DNA from: Atrina japonica
Taxonomy: Eukaryota > Mollusca > Bivalvia > Pterioida > Pinnidae
Assembly: GCA_030159075.1 (NCBI GenBank)
Contig: BROG01000003.1
Location: 3,145,001 to 3,209,000, forward strand
Length of the DNA: 64,000 bases
Direction: 5' to 3'
The notes under the pieces were generated by a model, which saw only the letters and a list, made by a program, of their open reading frames with translations, had not been told where the DNA came from and made no database searches. The position numbers and the translations under genes were made by a program. Shown here piece by piece: positions 26,140 to 40,485 of this stretch. The stretch's first letter is position 1, and the number at the start of each line of letters is the position of its first letter.

Positions 26140-26220
26140 CTATAAATTGACTGAGCTTGTTAAAGGTTTGTCGACAAATATTATATTACTTCCGGCTTTA
26201 TGCTGTTCAAATATTCTGAT
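26140..26220 (-). CDS. GLB1L2: GH35 gene, last coding exon
   Basis: Codes residues 670-695 and stop [23 protein letters not shown] then TSSVNL. IRIFEQ fits the family ending N-(I/V)-VFE. The acceptor follows a T-rich run, TTTTTTTTTTCAG. An alternative nearby VFED reading at about 26060-26110 was rejected on frame. I saw no convincing polyadenylation signal just below. Confidence 0.9.
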   Translation of the reverse strand: MRIFEQHKAGSNIIFVDKPLTSSVNL

Positions 26221-29200
26221 CTGAAAAAAAAAATGAAAAAAAAAATCTTAAAATCGGTCATCCGGATGATCAATAATGATATTTGTTAAAGTTAGGGGAG
26301 ATTATTATAATTTATAGGTAAGTACTGAGCAGCACAGTTGGCTCTACTCCAGCAAACCTGTAACTGCCAAATGAATTAACATTAATGTTTTCAACAGCAA
26401 TTTGTTTTTGTTTTTATGAATTCAAAATTGTATTTAAAGGTATCTTTCAAACAGCATGTGCTTTAATTCTAATTATTTAACAATGATTAAGAAGATGTCA
26501 TTTAAAATGCAAATTAAGATCTCTAGAAAAAAAAATTCATTGCATGGTTATGGAGTTTTTCTGAATATGCGACACTTGTTGCATTGATTAACAATGAGAC
26601 TGTAAATAAGTTTCTACTTCCCATAAGCCTATGTAAAGTTGTTATTCTGTATAAAAATTTCGGATACTCACAGCGTTATGGCCTTTTTTCAATATTGCTC
26701 CTGGGACATACAATGTTTGCTGCGGGCCAATCTTCCAGTATCTCCCCAGATGAAAATTGTTAATAAAAACAATACCTTTGTTCCATCCCTGCAGACAAAA
26801 ATTATCATGATAAAAAATATCACACAAAATTTAGTGTTATAAACAATACCTTTGTTCCATCCCTGCAGACAAAAATTATCATGATAAAAAATATCACACA
26901 AAATTTAGTGTTATAAACAATACCTTTGTTCCATCCCTGCAGACAAAAATTATCATGATAAAAAATATCACACAAAATTTAGTGTTATAAACAATACCTT
27001 TGTTCCATCCCTGCAGACAAAAATTATCATGATAAAAAATATCACACAAAATTTAGTGTTATAAACAATACCTTTGTTCCATCCCTGCAGACAAAAATTA
27101 TCATGATAAAAAATAACACACAAAATTTAGTGTTATAAACAATACCTTTGTTCCATTCCTGCAGACAAAAATTATCATGATAAAAAATAACACACAAAAT
27201 TTAGTGTTATAAACAATACCTTTGTTCCATCCCTGCAGACAAAAATTATCATGATAAAAATTATCACACAAAATTTAGAGTTATAAACTACTGTATGAAG
27301 TTCATGATTCACAAGTTGTAAAAAATTATTCCATAAAACTCCAAAAAACAAACTAAAGTGTAACTTACCATTCTGTTTAACTGACTTAATCACTGTTTAC
27401 TCCCATCTAACTCACTAAAGCATAGTTTAACCTTCTGTTTAACTAAGTAAAGCATACTGTATAGTTGCTTTTATTCACGGGGGATTTAATTTCGCTATAT
27501 TCGCGATCATAGAAAATTCTGCAAAATTAAATACCTGTGAATATAATAACTTACACGTATAATGTATCAGAAAGACAATTCGTAACCTATCTTGCACGAA
27601 ATATAATACCCATGAATAAGTTCCAAAAACACAAAATTTTCTCCCCGTAAAATTGAACAACTATACAGTAGTTTACTCTTCTGTTTACTCACTAAAGCAT
27701 AGTTTATCATTCTATTTAACTCACTTAGGCATTGTTTATCATTCTGTTTAACTCTCTAAAGCATACCCTTCTGTTTAACCCACTAAAGCATAGTTTATCA
27801 TTCTGTTTAACCCACAAAAGCATAGTTTACCCTTCTGTTTAGCTCACTAAAGCATAGTTTATCATTCTGTTTAACTCACTAAAGGATAGTTTACCCTTCT
27901 GTTTAGCTCACTAAAGCATAGTTTATCATTCTGTTTAACTCACACATAAGCATAGTTTACCCTTTTGTTTAGCTCACTAAAGCATAGTTTACCATTCTGT
28001 TTAACTCTCTAAAGCATACCCTTCTGTTTAACCCACTAAAGCATAGTTTACCCTTCTGTTTAGCTCACTAAAGCATAGTTTATCATTCTGTTTAGCTCAC
28101 TAAAGCATAGTTTACCCTTCTGTTTAGCTCACTAAAGCATAGTTTACCCTTCTGTTTAGCTCACTAAAGCATAGTTTACCCTTCTGTTTAGCTCACTAAA
28201 GCATAGTTTATCATTCTGTTTAACTCTCTAAAGCATAGCTCATATAACCCTTTAATCCTAGTAATACATAGTTACCAATCGTTAACCTTTTTACATAAAT
28301 CTGTGTGTGTGGAGAGAGAGAGAGAGAGAGAGATAGACAGAGAGACAGAGATAGACAGAGATAGACACAGAGAGAGAGGATGACTGTCTGACTCTTACCT
28401 TCATATATATGAAAGTCTCTTTTGGCACATCATTTATTACCAACTCTGCTTTGTATATACCTGGACCATCAGTTGTTTTACTCAGTGGTTTATAGTTCTC
28501 ATGTATCCAAATCCTAAAATGTCAAAAACATCTTAAATGTCTTTATACAATGTAAATCTGGTACCTCTTGTGTGAAACATTTTTTTGTATGATTTTGAGA
28601 CACAGACAACAGATTTGAGATTAACTCAAGCTTGAGTGATGTTGAGATATCATTGTATGAAGACATTTAACAATGTTGTTATATGCAAAAGGTTTTTAGT
28701 TAATTGAATTTGTGAACAGATCACTTTTACAAATTTCCACTAAAGTTAATTTCTCACAATATAAAAATTATTTACAGCATGTAAAACATCTACATTTCAT
28801 TGGAAAGAAAATACATTATTTTCTTTTTCATTGAGATCAAAATATTGACTTAATTTTATGATTTTAAGAAATAAAATACTTTGAATACGTGTCCTCAACA
28901 ATTCCTCTTGGTTATTTCCGAAAGTAATAATTTTGATCATTATTCATAACAGTAATCAATATACAAAAAATGTCCAGGTGCAGAAATGATCTTGTGTTTT
29001 CATCTCAAATTCATGAAAAATGTGTCACCGAATTTGGTGTAGCCAAAACCTTTAGTTGATGCCAACACCGGGGTCTAGCAATAGACTATAAATGAGCCAA
29101 AATGGATATAAAATTGTGGTGATTTTTTGTCTGTAGGCTACATCATTCACCAAACATACCATAACTCATCAACCCCTGAAAAACATTGGACTATTCTGTA

Positions 29201-31039
29201 AATCAATGACTTAGATCTGTCCAAATGTGTTATTAGGGGTGTATGGGTTAACAACTGTTAGTATGCATGTATTCTTATGTTAGTGACATGAATAATGAAG
29301 TTTAAGTAAAAGGTCTTTAGTATTATTTTGCAGGAGAGGTTAAACTGTTCAAACTGTGATAAAATTTGGGGATTAATATTAATCGTCTAAGTCAAAAAAA
29401 GTAACTCTACTAACACAATATTGCAAGTGAGCTTAGAAATTCTAAATTCATTACTATTGTCATTTCAATTCATGTGCAACAATGCATGGTAACCCCAACA
29501 GTTTGCTATACTGTGAAGAATTGATTACTCAAATGTTGATGCTACAATATCATCACATATTAAGCAGGGATTTTCCAAACTCTTTTGGGAATGGGGGGGC
29601 CTGGGCCTTTTGAATTGGGAGTTTTAGCAATATTGTATTGAAACTGGGAAATCTAGATATACACAAAACCATGTGAAAATAGAAAATCTCTTCAAATTCA
29701 TTGTCATTTAACTTCAATTGGGAAATTTTGAGTATGAATTGGGAAAAAAAATGCTCTTTGCATTGGGAATGGGGCCTTATTTCGACCCCGTATGATAGGG
29801 TGGAAAATTTCTGTTAAGTTATATATTTAGAAGCTAAGCATATAGGCTTTGAGTTTTCTATGCTAATCACTTGCCTATTTACATGTATAAATTTAGAATT
29901 TTCCCCTAAAAGAATTGTTTTTCATTTTCCTGCATGTATATGTTCATAAATATATTGCTTTTGTTTGTTTGTTTATTGTTGTTTAATGTCCCACTCGAGA
30001 ATCTTTCACTCATATGGAGACGTCACCAATTGCCGGTGAATGGCTTCAAATTTTGGCCTATGCTCAGCACTTACAGCCATTGAGCAGTGAGGGTTCTTTA
30101 ACGTGCCGACACCTACTGTGACACGGGACCTCGATTTTTACTGTCTCATCCGAAGGACAGGAAACCAACTTGCTGCCGCATAAATAAATTGCAACGTTTC
30201 TAGATAACAAAAACTATACCTATTCATAAATCGATCATCAAAGTCCAGAGAATAAATTGTCCAGTTCTGAAGTGGTTCCAATTTGTCATCTAGCATTATT
30301 TCACCAAGAATTCCTACGCAAATATGAAATAACATTGATAGATAAGATCAAGTGTTTTAATAACTTTGTTAATTCTTTAATCAATTTGCAAAAGAAAGGC
30401 ATCAGAAAGAATATACCGTGGAATTTCGTTATGTTGATATTGAATGAGTTGAAATTCTGGATATGTCAAAATTGAATGGCTGGTCCCAATTTTTATGGAC
30501 AGAAAAAAAATGCCAATTAAAAAATTTAGGTTATCTGGAATTCTGGATATTTCAAAGTAATAGAGGTGATCCTGTGAGTTTCGAGATAACGAGATTCCAA
30601 TGTATATTCATATATATATTACAATGGCTTATTTAAGATTAACATGTGTAATATGGGGACGTTTGTGAGATTACACAGTGAACATTGTATATAACGACCT
30701 CCTTAGTGCACAAGAAAACCAGTCTTTATAGGGAGGCGGTCTTTATATAGAGGTTGATTTGTACACAAATGGTACAATTGGGGACAGCAAAAAGCAGTCT
30801 TTGTGACCAAGTGGTCTTTATACACAAGTGGTCGCTAAAGCAGGTTTTACTGTTTTTATGGAAGGAACCACCAAGAAAAGCATAAAACATCAGGGGCATC
30901 TCAAGTCCTATATTAACTGAGCTCAAATCAAAACTTACACCTGTTTTATCAACCCAACATCTCAAGTCTAAAGACATATTGGAATAAGATCTTGTTGATT
31001 TATGGATACATATACCTCCTAAAATCTACATTTACAAAG

Positions 31040-31072
<33 letters not shown>

Positions 31073-34000
31073 AGTCCCAACAAAATATTGCACTTTATAT
31101 GTAAGAGGGATGGCAGCAGGACAGAATTACAGACAGACAGACAGACAGATGATTCAAACACTAGATGCCCCCAGCAGACCTTTCAGGCCAGGGGTGGGGT
31201 GGGGGGCATAAAAACTATGGCACTTGCATCAATGATTTAAGTCTACACACTGTCCCTGGGTAGTGATAAAGACACTACCTCATTTGATCTATGTTACAAG
31301 TTTTCTTGTAAAAACTATGGCACTTGCATCATTGATTTAAGTCTACACACTGTCCCTGGGTAGTGATAAAGACACTACCTCATTTGATCTATGTTACAAG
31401 TTTTCTTGTAAAAACTATGGCACTTGCATCATTGATTTAAGTCTACACACTGTCCCTGGGTAGTGATAAAGACACTATCTCATTTGATCTATGTTACAAG
31501 TTTTCTAATTCTTTGTAAAATGGTCCAAAGTTGTAAGTGTAATGATAAGAACAAGACTTAGGACCTACTGTAATATGGACCCCAGGACTTGAAATCATGA
31601 ATGGTAATAAAAAAAAAATCAAAAGGACATTCAAATTTCTTTCCATAATACTTGTATCAGACGTGGCCATGATGTTTTATAACTAATTTAAGGTTTTATG
31701 ATTAAATTAAAAAATCAATTTAATATTTATTAATTTAAAAAGATTTCATTAAGAAATTAATTGTAGCAAGTGAAAAACTATTTGAAAGCAACAAATCTTA
31801 AAATACTGTGCCATTCTTAATCTAAGAGTAATGAATTTTAAAGCAAAAATTATTTCCAGTTTTAATTCAAAAGGGATATAATTTTAAATCAAAAGTTTAA
31901 AAATTAAGAATGAAACTGATATCAATAATGAATGCAACATACAAACCATTACATTTATTGTTTAAATGCACCTCTCATTTTCAAGAGGCCTGATCACTTC
32001 CAGTATACATATTTTAATTATTTGTAAACAATCGCTTCTAAAGCCATTCAAAATTGCAAGACAATTAGAGCTGATTAACTAATGATAAATAAAAAATAAA
32101 AAATGTTAAAAATCAGCATTTTCAGGGGGTGTGTGTCATGATAGAATGACCCTGGGGTCATTCTATCTCAGGGTTCCAAATATCATATGACATCAGGACA
32201 CAAGCGAAACTGCAAATGTGATGAAGCAGAGGGTACCTTTCCTTTCCTGATCCAACACATCAGAACCGACTCTAACATAGTTAACTCGTCCCTGATTCTC
32301 CACCAGAAAATCCAACACATTGTCCTGATTAACAATAAACATAAGTGAATGAAATGGTTATTATAGAAGATATCTGTGTAAACAGAAGTCAATAAATGTC
32401 TGAAATGATACATATACTTAAACATGTTTAATAAATTCCAAAACAATATATTCTAGACTGACTTGGCAAAACTGACAAAGTTTCCAAAACATTTTATAGT
32501 CTAGACTGTATTGGGTAGTGGTAATAATTATAAGACAATGTATAGTCTAGACTGTATTTGTTAGACTGATAAAATTTCCAAAACAATGTATATTCTAGAC
32601 AGTATTGTGTAGAATAATGGTATTGTTTACAAAACAATGCATATTCTAAACTCTATTGATTAAACTTCAATAGTTCCAAATCAATGGACATTCTACACAA
32701 TGTTCTCGGCTGTAATGTTCAGTTTGATAAAACTGATAAATATTTAAAACAATATAATATCATTCCAGGCTGTTTTTTTCTTTAAGATTCCAATACTTCT
32801 AAAACAACTGACCGGTTTATATGAGTTTGCTTTGTTAAAGGGGCATTAGCTGTGAATTTTACAAAAAAAATTTTTTTTTAAATTCTGTTTTTCTTTTAGA
32901 TTGATAGTCAATAACAACAACAACAACAACAACAACAACAAAATATATATATATATATACTTAGGCATAAAAATTCTTAGATTTCCACAAATTTTGTGTA
33001 ATTTGCTTGAGAAATCAAGGTCTGGCACTTTTTCAATTGCAATTGATTAATTCAATCTAACTATATATATGTATATATATATATGTTAATACCATGCTGA
33101 GTCTGACCTTATTTTCACAAAATATATAGAATATAAGATTTGTTATGCCTGTTCATAGCTCTTATTGTACATCAAGTACAAGTAGTTAAAGTAGACAAAA
33201 TAAAAATAATTGTGATAAACACAGCTAATGCCCCTTTAAGATAGCCAAAGATCAAAGTGTATATAACTGGCAGTTTGGACTGAAAATTAATTAGGTCATT
33301 AAGCTTTTTACCTCATCGTCCATATATGCACGAACACTCTCAAAGTTTACAACATAGTTTGTAGTTTTCCTGTCAAATACAGCAACTTCTTTTCCATTTA
33401 AAAACACCTACAAAACAGTAAATGTCCAATCAACATACATGTATATACAACTCCAACAGATTTCTGTAGGACTGTAAACCTTGTCATTATATTTTTACAG
33501 GCCAAATTTAGCATAACATACTTCAATTGACTCTATATGCAAAATCTGTGTCAAATATTTGTATTTTGTGCTTGAGCATGTGTGCATAGAAAAACTTGAT
33601 ACTATTCAAAACCAGGAGTGGGAAAATGGTGTATGACCTTTTTACAATAACTGTAGTCTTGCAACTTTGGATGGCAAAATGGCTGGAAATTGAATTCAAG
33701 AAGAAATCAGTTCCTGTGACTGTATTACTGTTTTTTGTTGGTATCTTGATAACTTTGTCATCAGAAGTTAAAGGACTGCAGTTCTTGTAAAAAGGGCAAT
33801 TATTTAAGTTTTCTGTAATTATCACTGTTTCCTGTAGCAAATTCACTGTAAAATCATTTTCAATCCATAGATACAGTTAATTTAGATAATTTATCATTCT
33901 TTACATCAATTACTTATTTGATGTATGTGTAACAGTATGACTCAGATTCCAACTGCAGTTATGTTTCCAGTGCCACGTTTATAAACATAGATGACTGATG

Positions 34001-36503
34001 CACTGCACATTTAAATACAAAGATTTATAATGATGAAAGAAACCATGTACCTAGGTAGCAACCACAGGCCTTCCAGAACTTGGAAATCTTTCTCATAAAA
34101 TCAGCTTTCAACAGGGATCAAACTAGCGCTCAGTGGAGGCCAGAGGATTAAAACATGATGCACTAACCACCTTTTGCTGAATTAAATTAGAATTTCACAC
34201 TTTAGAGAAAAAAAAAACCTTTCTAACCTGCACTCTATCCTTGACTAAACCATGAATCTGAACTTTTTTCATTTTGGGTACACTTTTCCTGTACATAATG
34301 TAGCCATAACTTTGTCCATGTCCAAGGTTACTGAGTTTTAAATGCTCCATCAGAACCAAGCGTTTGTGTTGAGATTTTTTCTGTAAAGATATAGACAAAT
34401 AACACTTTAATTCATTGACACATTGACCCTCACAATATGTATACAGTGAAACAAAATTGTATACAGTGAAACCTGTGTATAACGACCTCCCTAGGGACAC
34501 AAGAAAACCTTTTTATGGTCTTTATATAGAGGTTGATTTGTACACAAATGGTACTATTGGGGACAGGAAAAAATGGTTTTTGTGACCAGGTGGTCTTTAT
34601 ACACAGGTGGACACTAAAGCAGGTTTTACTGTACGTGTTCATGTACTTTGTTTTATCAGTCTTTAACACCACAATCAACAATTTTACAGTCACATGGTGG
34701 CGGCCAGTTTTTAATGGTGGAGAGAGAACCCAGTTACAATTACCCAGAAAGAGACTACCAGTCTTTGGCAGGTAAACTGGCAAACTTCCCCACAAAGCTC
34801 AGCTTAGATTCCAATAGGACTTAAACCCATATTGATAAGAGGTGACAGACTTCTTGTTTTAATGTGTGAGGCTCTAACCATTCAATCACAAGGTGTATAT
34901 TTTGCTATGATTCTGTATATGTACATCATATTAGCCTGCTCACACAAATGCACACATCCCAATCCTATAAATTTTAGAGGTTTTAATCCATGTCAAGAAC
35001 AGTGAGACAAGATTCACCTGGAAAGACCCTCTGATGAATTTATTACAACCAATTGTTAAATTATATTTCTGTCAAAATAACCATATACATTTAGAACAAA
35101 ACTTACCAAGTACTTTTAAGAATAGAGTAACTTATAAAATGTATAAAAGTGTTACCTGTATCATTCATCTACATATCCTTGTCAAACTACATGTACTTTC
35201 TTTGTTGTCATGCAGGGTCTTTCTGGATATATCAAATTCAGTGACTCCACATTTATAAAGCAGAGAAAATTATCTAACAAACATGTTACGCCATTTTGGG
35301 CACTTTTATTGGGACATTCCATACATGTATACATGCATATACAGTAAACCCATTTGATTATATATATATATATATACAGTGAACCCTCTTTGCAACGACC
35401 ATGTTTGTTCCCACATAGGATTGATGTTATGTTGAATTTGTCACTGTAACGAAATTGATGTGGTGGGCATTTTATAGTTAGCTCCCTTGAGGATCATTTA
35501 CGCATATAAATAAACAGGAAGTCATAATGGTTCTTATTATGTTATTTCATACTATTTTCACCCTTCTAATTGTCATATTTATGCAAGATAATCTTGTAAA
35601 CATCGATGCACAATTATTTTTTCAGTCGTATATAGTAAATCGGTGATGTCGTATAATGCACGGATCATGTACAAAATACCCAAATGTACCTGATTCCAAG
35701 TTAGATTCTTTATTGCTTAAATAAATAGCGCAGAGATTGCTAATATAAATTAATTAAAAATGCCTTTCATTAATAAAATCCTACTAAAATGTCTATGGCT
35801 GTCGCAAAAATTGTCGTAATTTAAAGATACGCCATTGTAACCACATTGGCACGGACATGTAGCCTAATGGAACTTGTAAACTATGTGTATTTATTTTTTA
35901 ATTATTTAATTATCTTTTTTTTCAATCTGTTCACATCTTGCATTTTAATGTCGGTTCAGTTCTAACAAAACCTGTTTTATAAACATTAGGCCTACCGTAG
36001 TACAGTATAGGTACGGCTAATCGTTGACGCCTATCACCTATCAGTGCTGATCAGAGAACAACTGACGGTGTAATTGTTTATTGACACAATTAGTTTTACC
36101 TGTGATCTCAACCGTGAAGAAAATCAAGACTGATAACAATAGCCGAATCAGCAGGTGGCTTCTATGTCAGGTCGTTGTAAAGAGTTTATTTACATTGACT
36201 TTTGTACATGTTCCCGGAATCTAATGTCGCAGTCGGATACCGAATATTCTGTTGTAATGAGTACTTTTTATGTACATGTACAGTTGTTCCTGAGCAATTT
36301 TTGTTGGATATCGAATATTCCGTTATAATGAATGTCGTTGTAAAGCGGGTTCGCTGTAAACAGTTTAGCTTCCATTACGAACTGGACTGTCAGTACTATG
36401 GACATTTGCCTTTTTAGTACTTTTTATGTACATTTGTTCCCGAGCAAATCTTGATACAGAATATTCCGTTATAATGAATGTTGATGTAAAGCGGAGTCAC
36501 AGT

Positions 36504-36560
<57 letters not shown>

Positions 36561-39500
36561 AACTTGTACATAGAGACCCCCTTAGGGACACAAGAAAACC
36601 GGTCGTTATAGGGAGGTGGTCTTTATATAAAGGTTGATTTGTATACAAATGGTACTATTGGGGACAGCAAAAAATGTTTTTTGTGACCAGGTGGTCTTTA
36701 TACACAGGTGGTCGCTAAAGCAGGTTTTACTGTATGTATGTATATATATATATATATATTCCCCAACCAAATTTCTTCATTATCATTGTGTATATATTTC
36801 CCAGATAATTTGAACCAAATTGTGTGTATGTGTGTGTGTGAGACTGTATGTGTGTGTGTCCAGTGATAAACTGGCAAGAAAATGTACCTGTTTACAAAAA
36901 TATTAACATGTACGTGTTTATATATGTAAATGCATATAAGTCAAAAAGTACCTTTCCAGCGACATTTGCCAGGACATCTTCAAAGGACAGGTATGATATT
37001 GTCTGAACTACACCTGTTGGGGATAATCAAAAACAAAAATCAATTTTAGAATTCATCATTAAAATGACATTATCAATGTCACGAATATTTAGAACACTGA
37101 AAGTAAGAGTTAACCCTTTCAATACTGCAACATCACAGCTGCATAGTGATGTTATACAGTCTGCTCACTGTAGCATATTTTCATTTCATCATGATGTTGT
37201 TTTACTGTGCAGTCTGATTTTTAAATAATGGGTGGGGAATGAATAAATTTGTGAGAGAAATTTGAAGAATATGATCTTATTTTAATAATGTACAAATAGA
37301 ACTTTTGAATGAAAAACTTGAATAAATCAATACATTCTAAATACATGTATAGATTTTATTGTATACACAATTTTCCTTTGCATCTCTTATAAAAAATTGC
37401 ATGTATACTCATCATAAAAAAGGAGATGAAAATATGCTAACTCACTTGTGACTTGATAAAATATCCAAATTGTAAGTTGAACCAACATTTTCAGTTAAAA
37501 TGTGTTAAGTTTAATGCTTTAATTTAAATTATTTGTCGACATATGTTCCGCGAAGAAGGTTTCTACACTGAAATTGTCCATAAAATCATCGTCATCACTA
37601 ACATCTTATTCTGAATCGATATCTATCTCAGATTCTATTTTCGTAGAAATAGGGTTTATATGTTGTTCACGTGCAGAATCATCATTCAAATCAGATACTA
37701 AAAAGTCATTTTTAGAGTTAACTTATCATATTAGATAGATCACATATAAAACTTTAGTCCAGATGAGGGCAAAAAAAGTCCAAAATAGATTTATCATAAT
37801 TAAATAGATCACACATAAAACTTCAGTCCAGATGAGGGCTAAATAAGTCCAAAATACTTATCATATTAGGTAGATTACATATAACACTTTAGTCCAGATG
37901 TGGGCTAAAAAAGTCCAAAATATTTTACTTATCATATTAGGTAGTTCACATATAAAACTTTAATACAGATGAGCTAAAGTCCAAAATATTTGACTAACCA
38001 TAGGCAGCCTTTGATCTGTTTTGCAGTGTCTGTGGTACAATTATGTTCTTCAGAGCTGTAAACAGAATAAACTAAAATACTGTGAATCACAGAGGGCCTC
38101 GCTACATACTCAATGTCTATCATTGTAAAGATCAGAAATGTATTGGCGCCCTTTCTTTAACATGATCAAGTATTTCCCATACACATTTATAGCCCTTCCA
38201 TAAAATTTGAATATATTTGATAGATAAATGTAGAGAGTGCTGATAAGAAGTTGGTAGGGACAATCAAGGGCAGCTTCTCCCACAAAAATTACCCAATGGA
38301 GCTGATCAAACTTGATAAAGGTATTCCCCATATACACCTTCCATATCAATTTGGTTGAAATTGGTTAAGAAATGTAGAATTCAGAGTGCTAACAAGAATT
38401 GATGGGGAAAAAAAATAAGTCAAGCGCAGTAACTCCCACAAAAATTACCCAATAGCACTGGTCAAACTTGATAAAGGTATTCCCAATACACCTTCCATAT
38501 CAATTTGGTTGAAATTGGTTGATAAATATAGAAAAGTTGATATCAGAAAACTAATTCAAGGGCAGTAGGAACCACATACATTATCTGATGGTATTTGTTT
38601 TCCAACTTCATCAATGTATTGCCCACTTACACCTTCCATATCAATTTGGTTGAAATTGTTTAAGAAATGTAGAATTGAGAGCACTTACAAGAAGTTGATA
38701 GAGAAAAAGTAAGTCAATGGCAGCAACATCCACAAAATTATCTGATGGTGCAGTTTCTCCCACAAAAATTATCTGATATTGCAGTTTCTCCCACATAAAT
38801 TACCCAATAGCACTGATCAAGGTGTTATCCATATACACCTTCAACATCAAATTGGCTGGAATCCATTGAGAAATGTAGAATTGAGAGTGCCAATAAGAAG
38901 AGGTTTGGAAAAATACTATGTCAAGAGCTTTAAACCCCACAAAAATTTTCCAATAGTGCTCCTTTTTTAACTTTTCGAATTTAGAGAGCTAACAAAATCT
39001 GTTACCAGATGGATAGATGGAAGGATGGATGGACACAGTGAAAAATATACACTCCATATCATCTGATGTGGAGGCCTCAATAAATTTCTAATTTACATAA
39101 AAATTCATGTATGATTAAATACTGAGGTGTGATTGGATCACTCGATTGTGAATTGAAAATCAGTTGATATCAGACTGTCTTGAAGCATTTTGACTGTGAA
39201 CACAATTTCCCTACATATTTCCCACAAAATTATTATGTCCAATATATATCAATAAAACAGAATATAAGTGACACAATTTGTATTCTATTTGACCACATGA
39301 GAAAGAAGAATTCAGAAATAACATAATTATAGCCAAAGGGAGAGCTGGTTTCTAATGGGACTAATTCATGGACCACGAGATACCCAATAATTTTTGTGCT
39401 GATGCTAGCAGACGATATCCCGCGGTAACATCACTTCAGCGAGAAGATTACGTAAAATTACATTCCATCACCATTAGAGATACTAGAACCGCACAAACGT

Positions 39501-40402
39501 TATCGGTTATCAGGTGGTACATGAATTGGTCCCATTGAAATATACAAATATATAAAATGAAGATGGTTTTACAGCCATTACACTTACTTCTGCTTTGAGG
39601 TATGTACTGATGTATAACTTCTTGAATCAAACGATATTTCTCAGTAATGTCTCCCGCTTCTGATAAAGGAGCAATATAATCTAAAAAAAAAAGAAGTAAA
39701 AACATATTATGCATCCATTCAAATATATGCAGATCTCAAAGTCAAATGATACACTGAAACTGATTGTAAAATGACGTTTCAACCTATATTCATTATATCT
39801 CTTTTTCACTTAACCGTAGTCCTGTAACTTCAGACCACAAAATAATATATTTTCTCATCGATCAATTAGTCAACATTGTCAAAGTGATTGTCCCTTGACA
39901 TCATTTCATAGGAATCTGTTTCATTTTGTTGTCCATCCAATGTTACAGGATTGCAGTTCAGGGAAAAGGGTCTATCATCAGCTGGAAAGTTTCTGACTTG
40001 ATTAAAATAAGTTATTTAAAAGGGACAATTGTAGTTGATTACATCTTTAAACATAAAAGTGGTATGGCACTTGCCAAGGTGGAAAAATGGAATTTTTCTC
40101 CAGGTACTCCGGTTACCTCCCACAGCAAGGACCCCGAACGCCAACATCAGAGACAATGAGAAACATTCATATAAGTTGACATAACTTGTTTGTTAATCGT
40201 TTTTAAACAAAGTTTATTAATATACAGTGAAACCTGTATATAGGGGCCACCCAAGGGACCAGACAATATTGACCTTTATGTGCAGGTGACCCTTTATACA
40301 CAGGTTCAATTTAGTTGAAGTATGCAGTCAAGGGACTTGAAAAAAATTGACCTTTATAAACAGGTAATCCTTATATAGAGGTGGCCGCTATAGCAGGTTT
40401 TA

Positions 40403-40485
<83 letters not shown>

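Noticed and set aside
26642..27393. Alternative minus-strand frames through the 74-bp array as extra coding exons
   Set aside because: They arise from reading through duplicated acceptor units and shift out of the GH35 frame; only the copy at 26788 joins exon 17 in frame with family homology.
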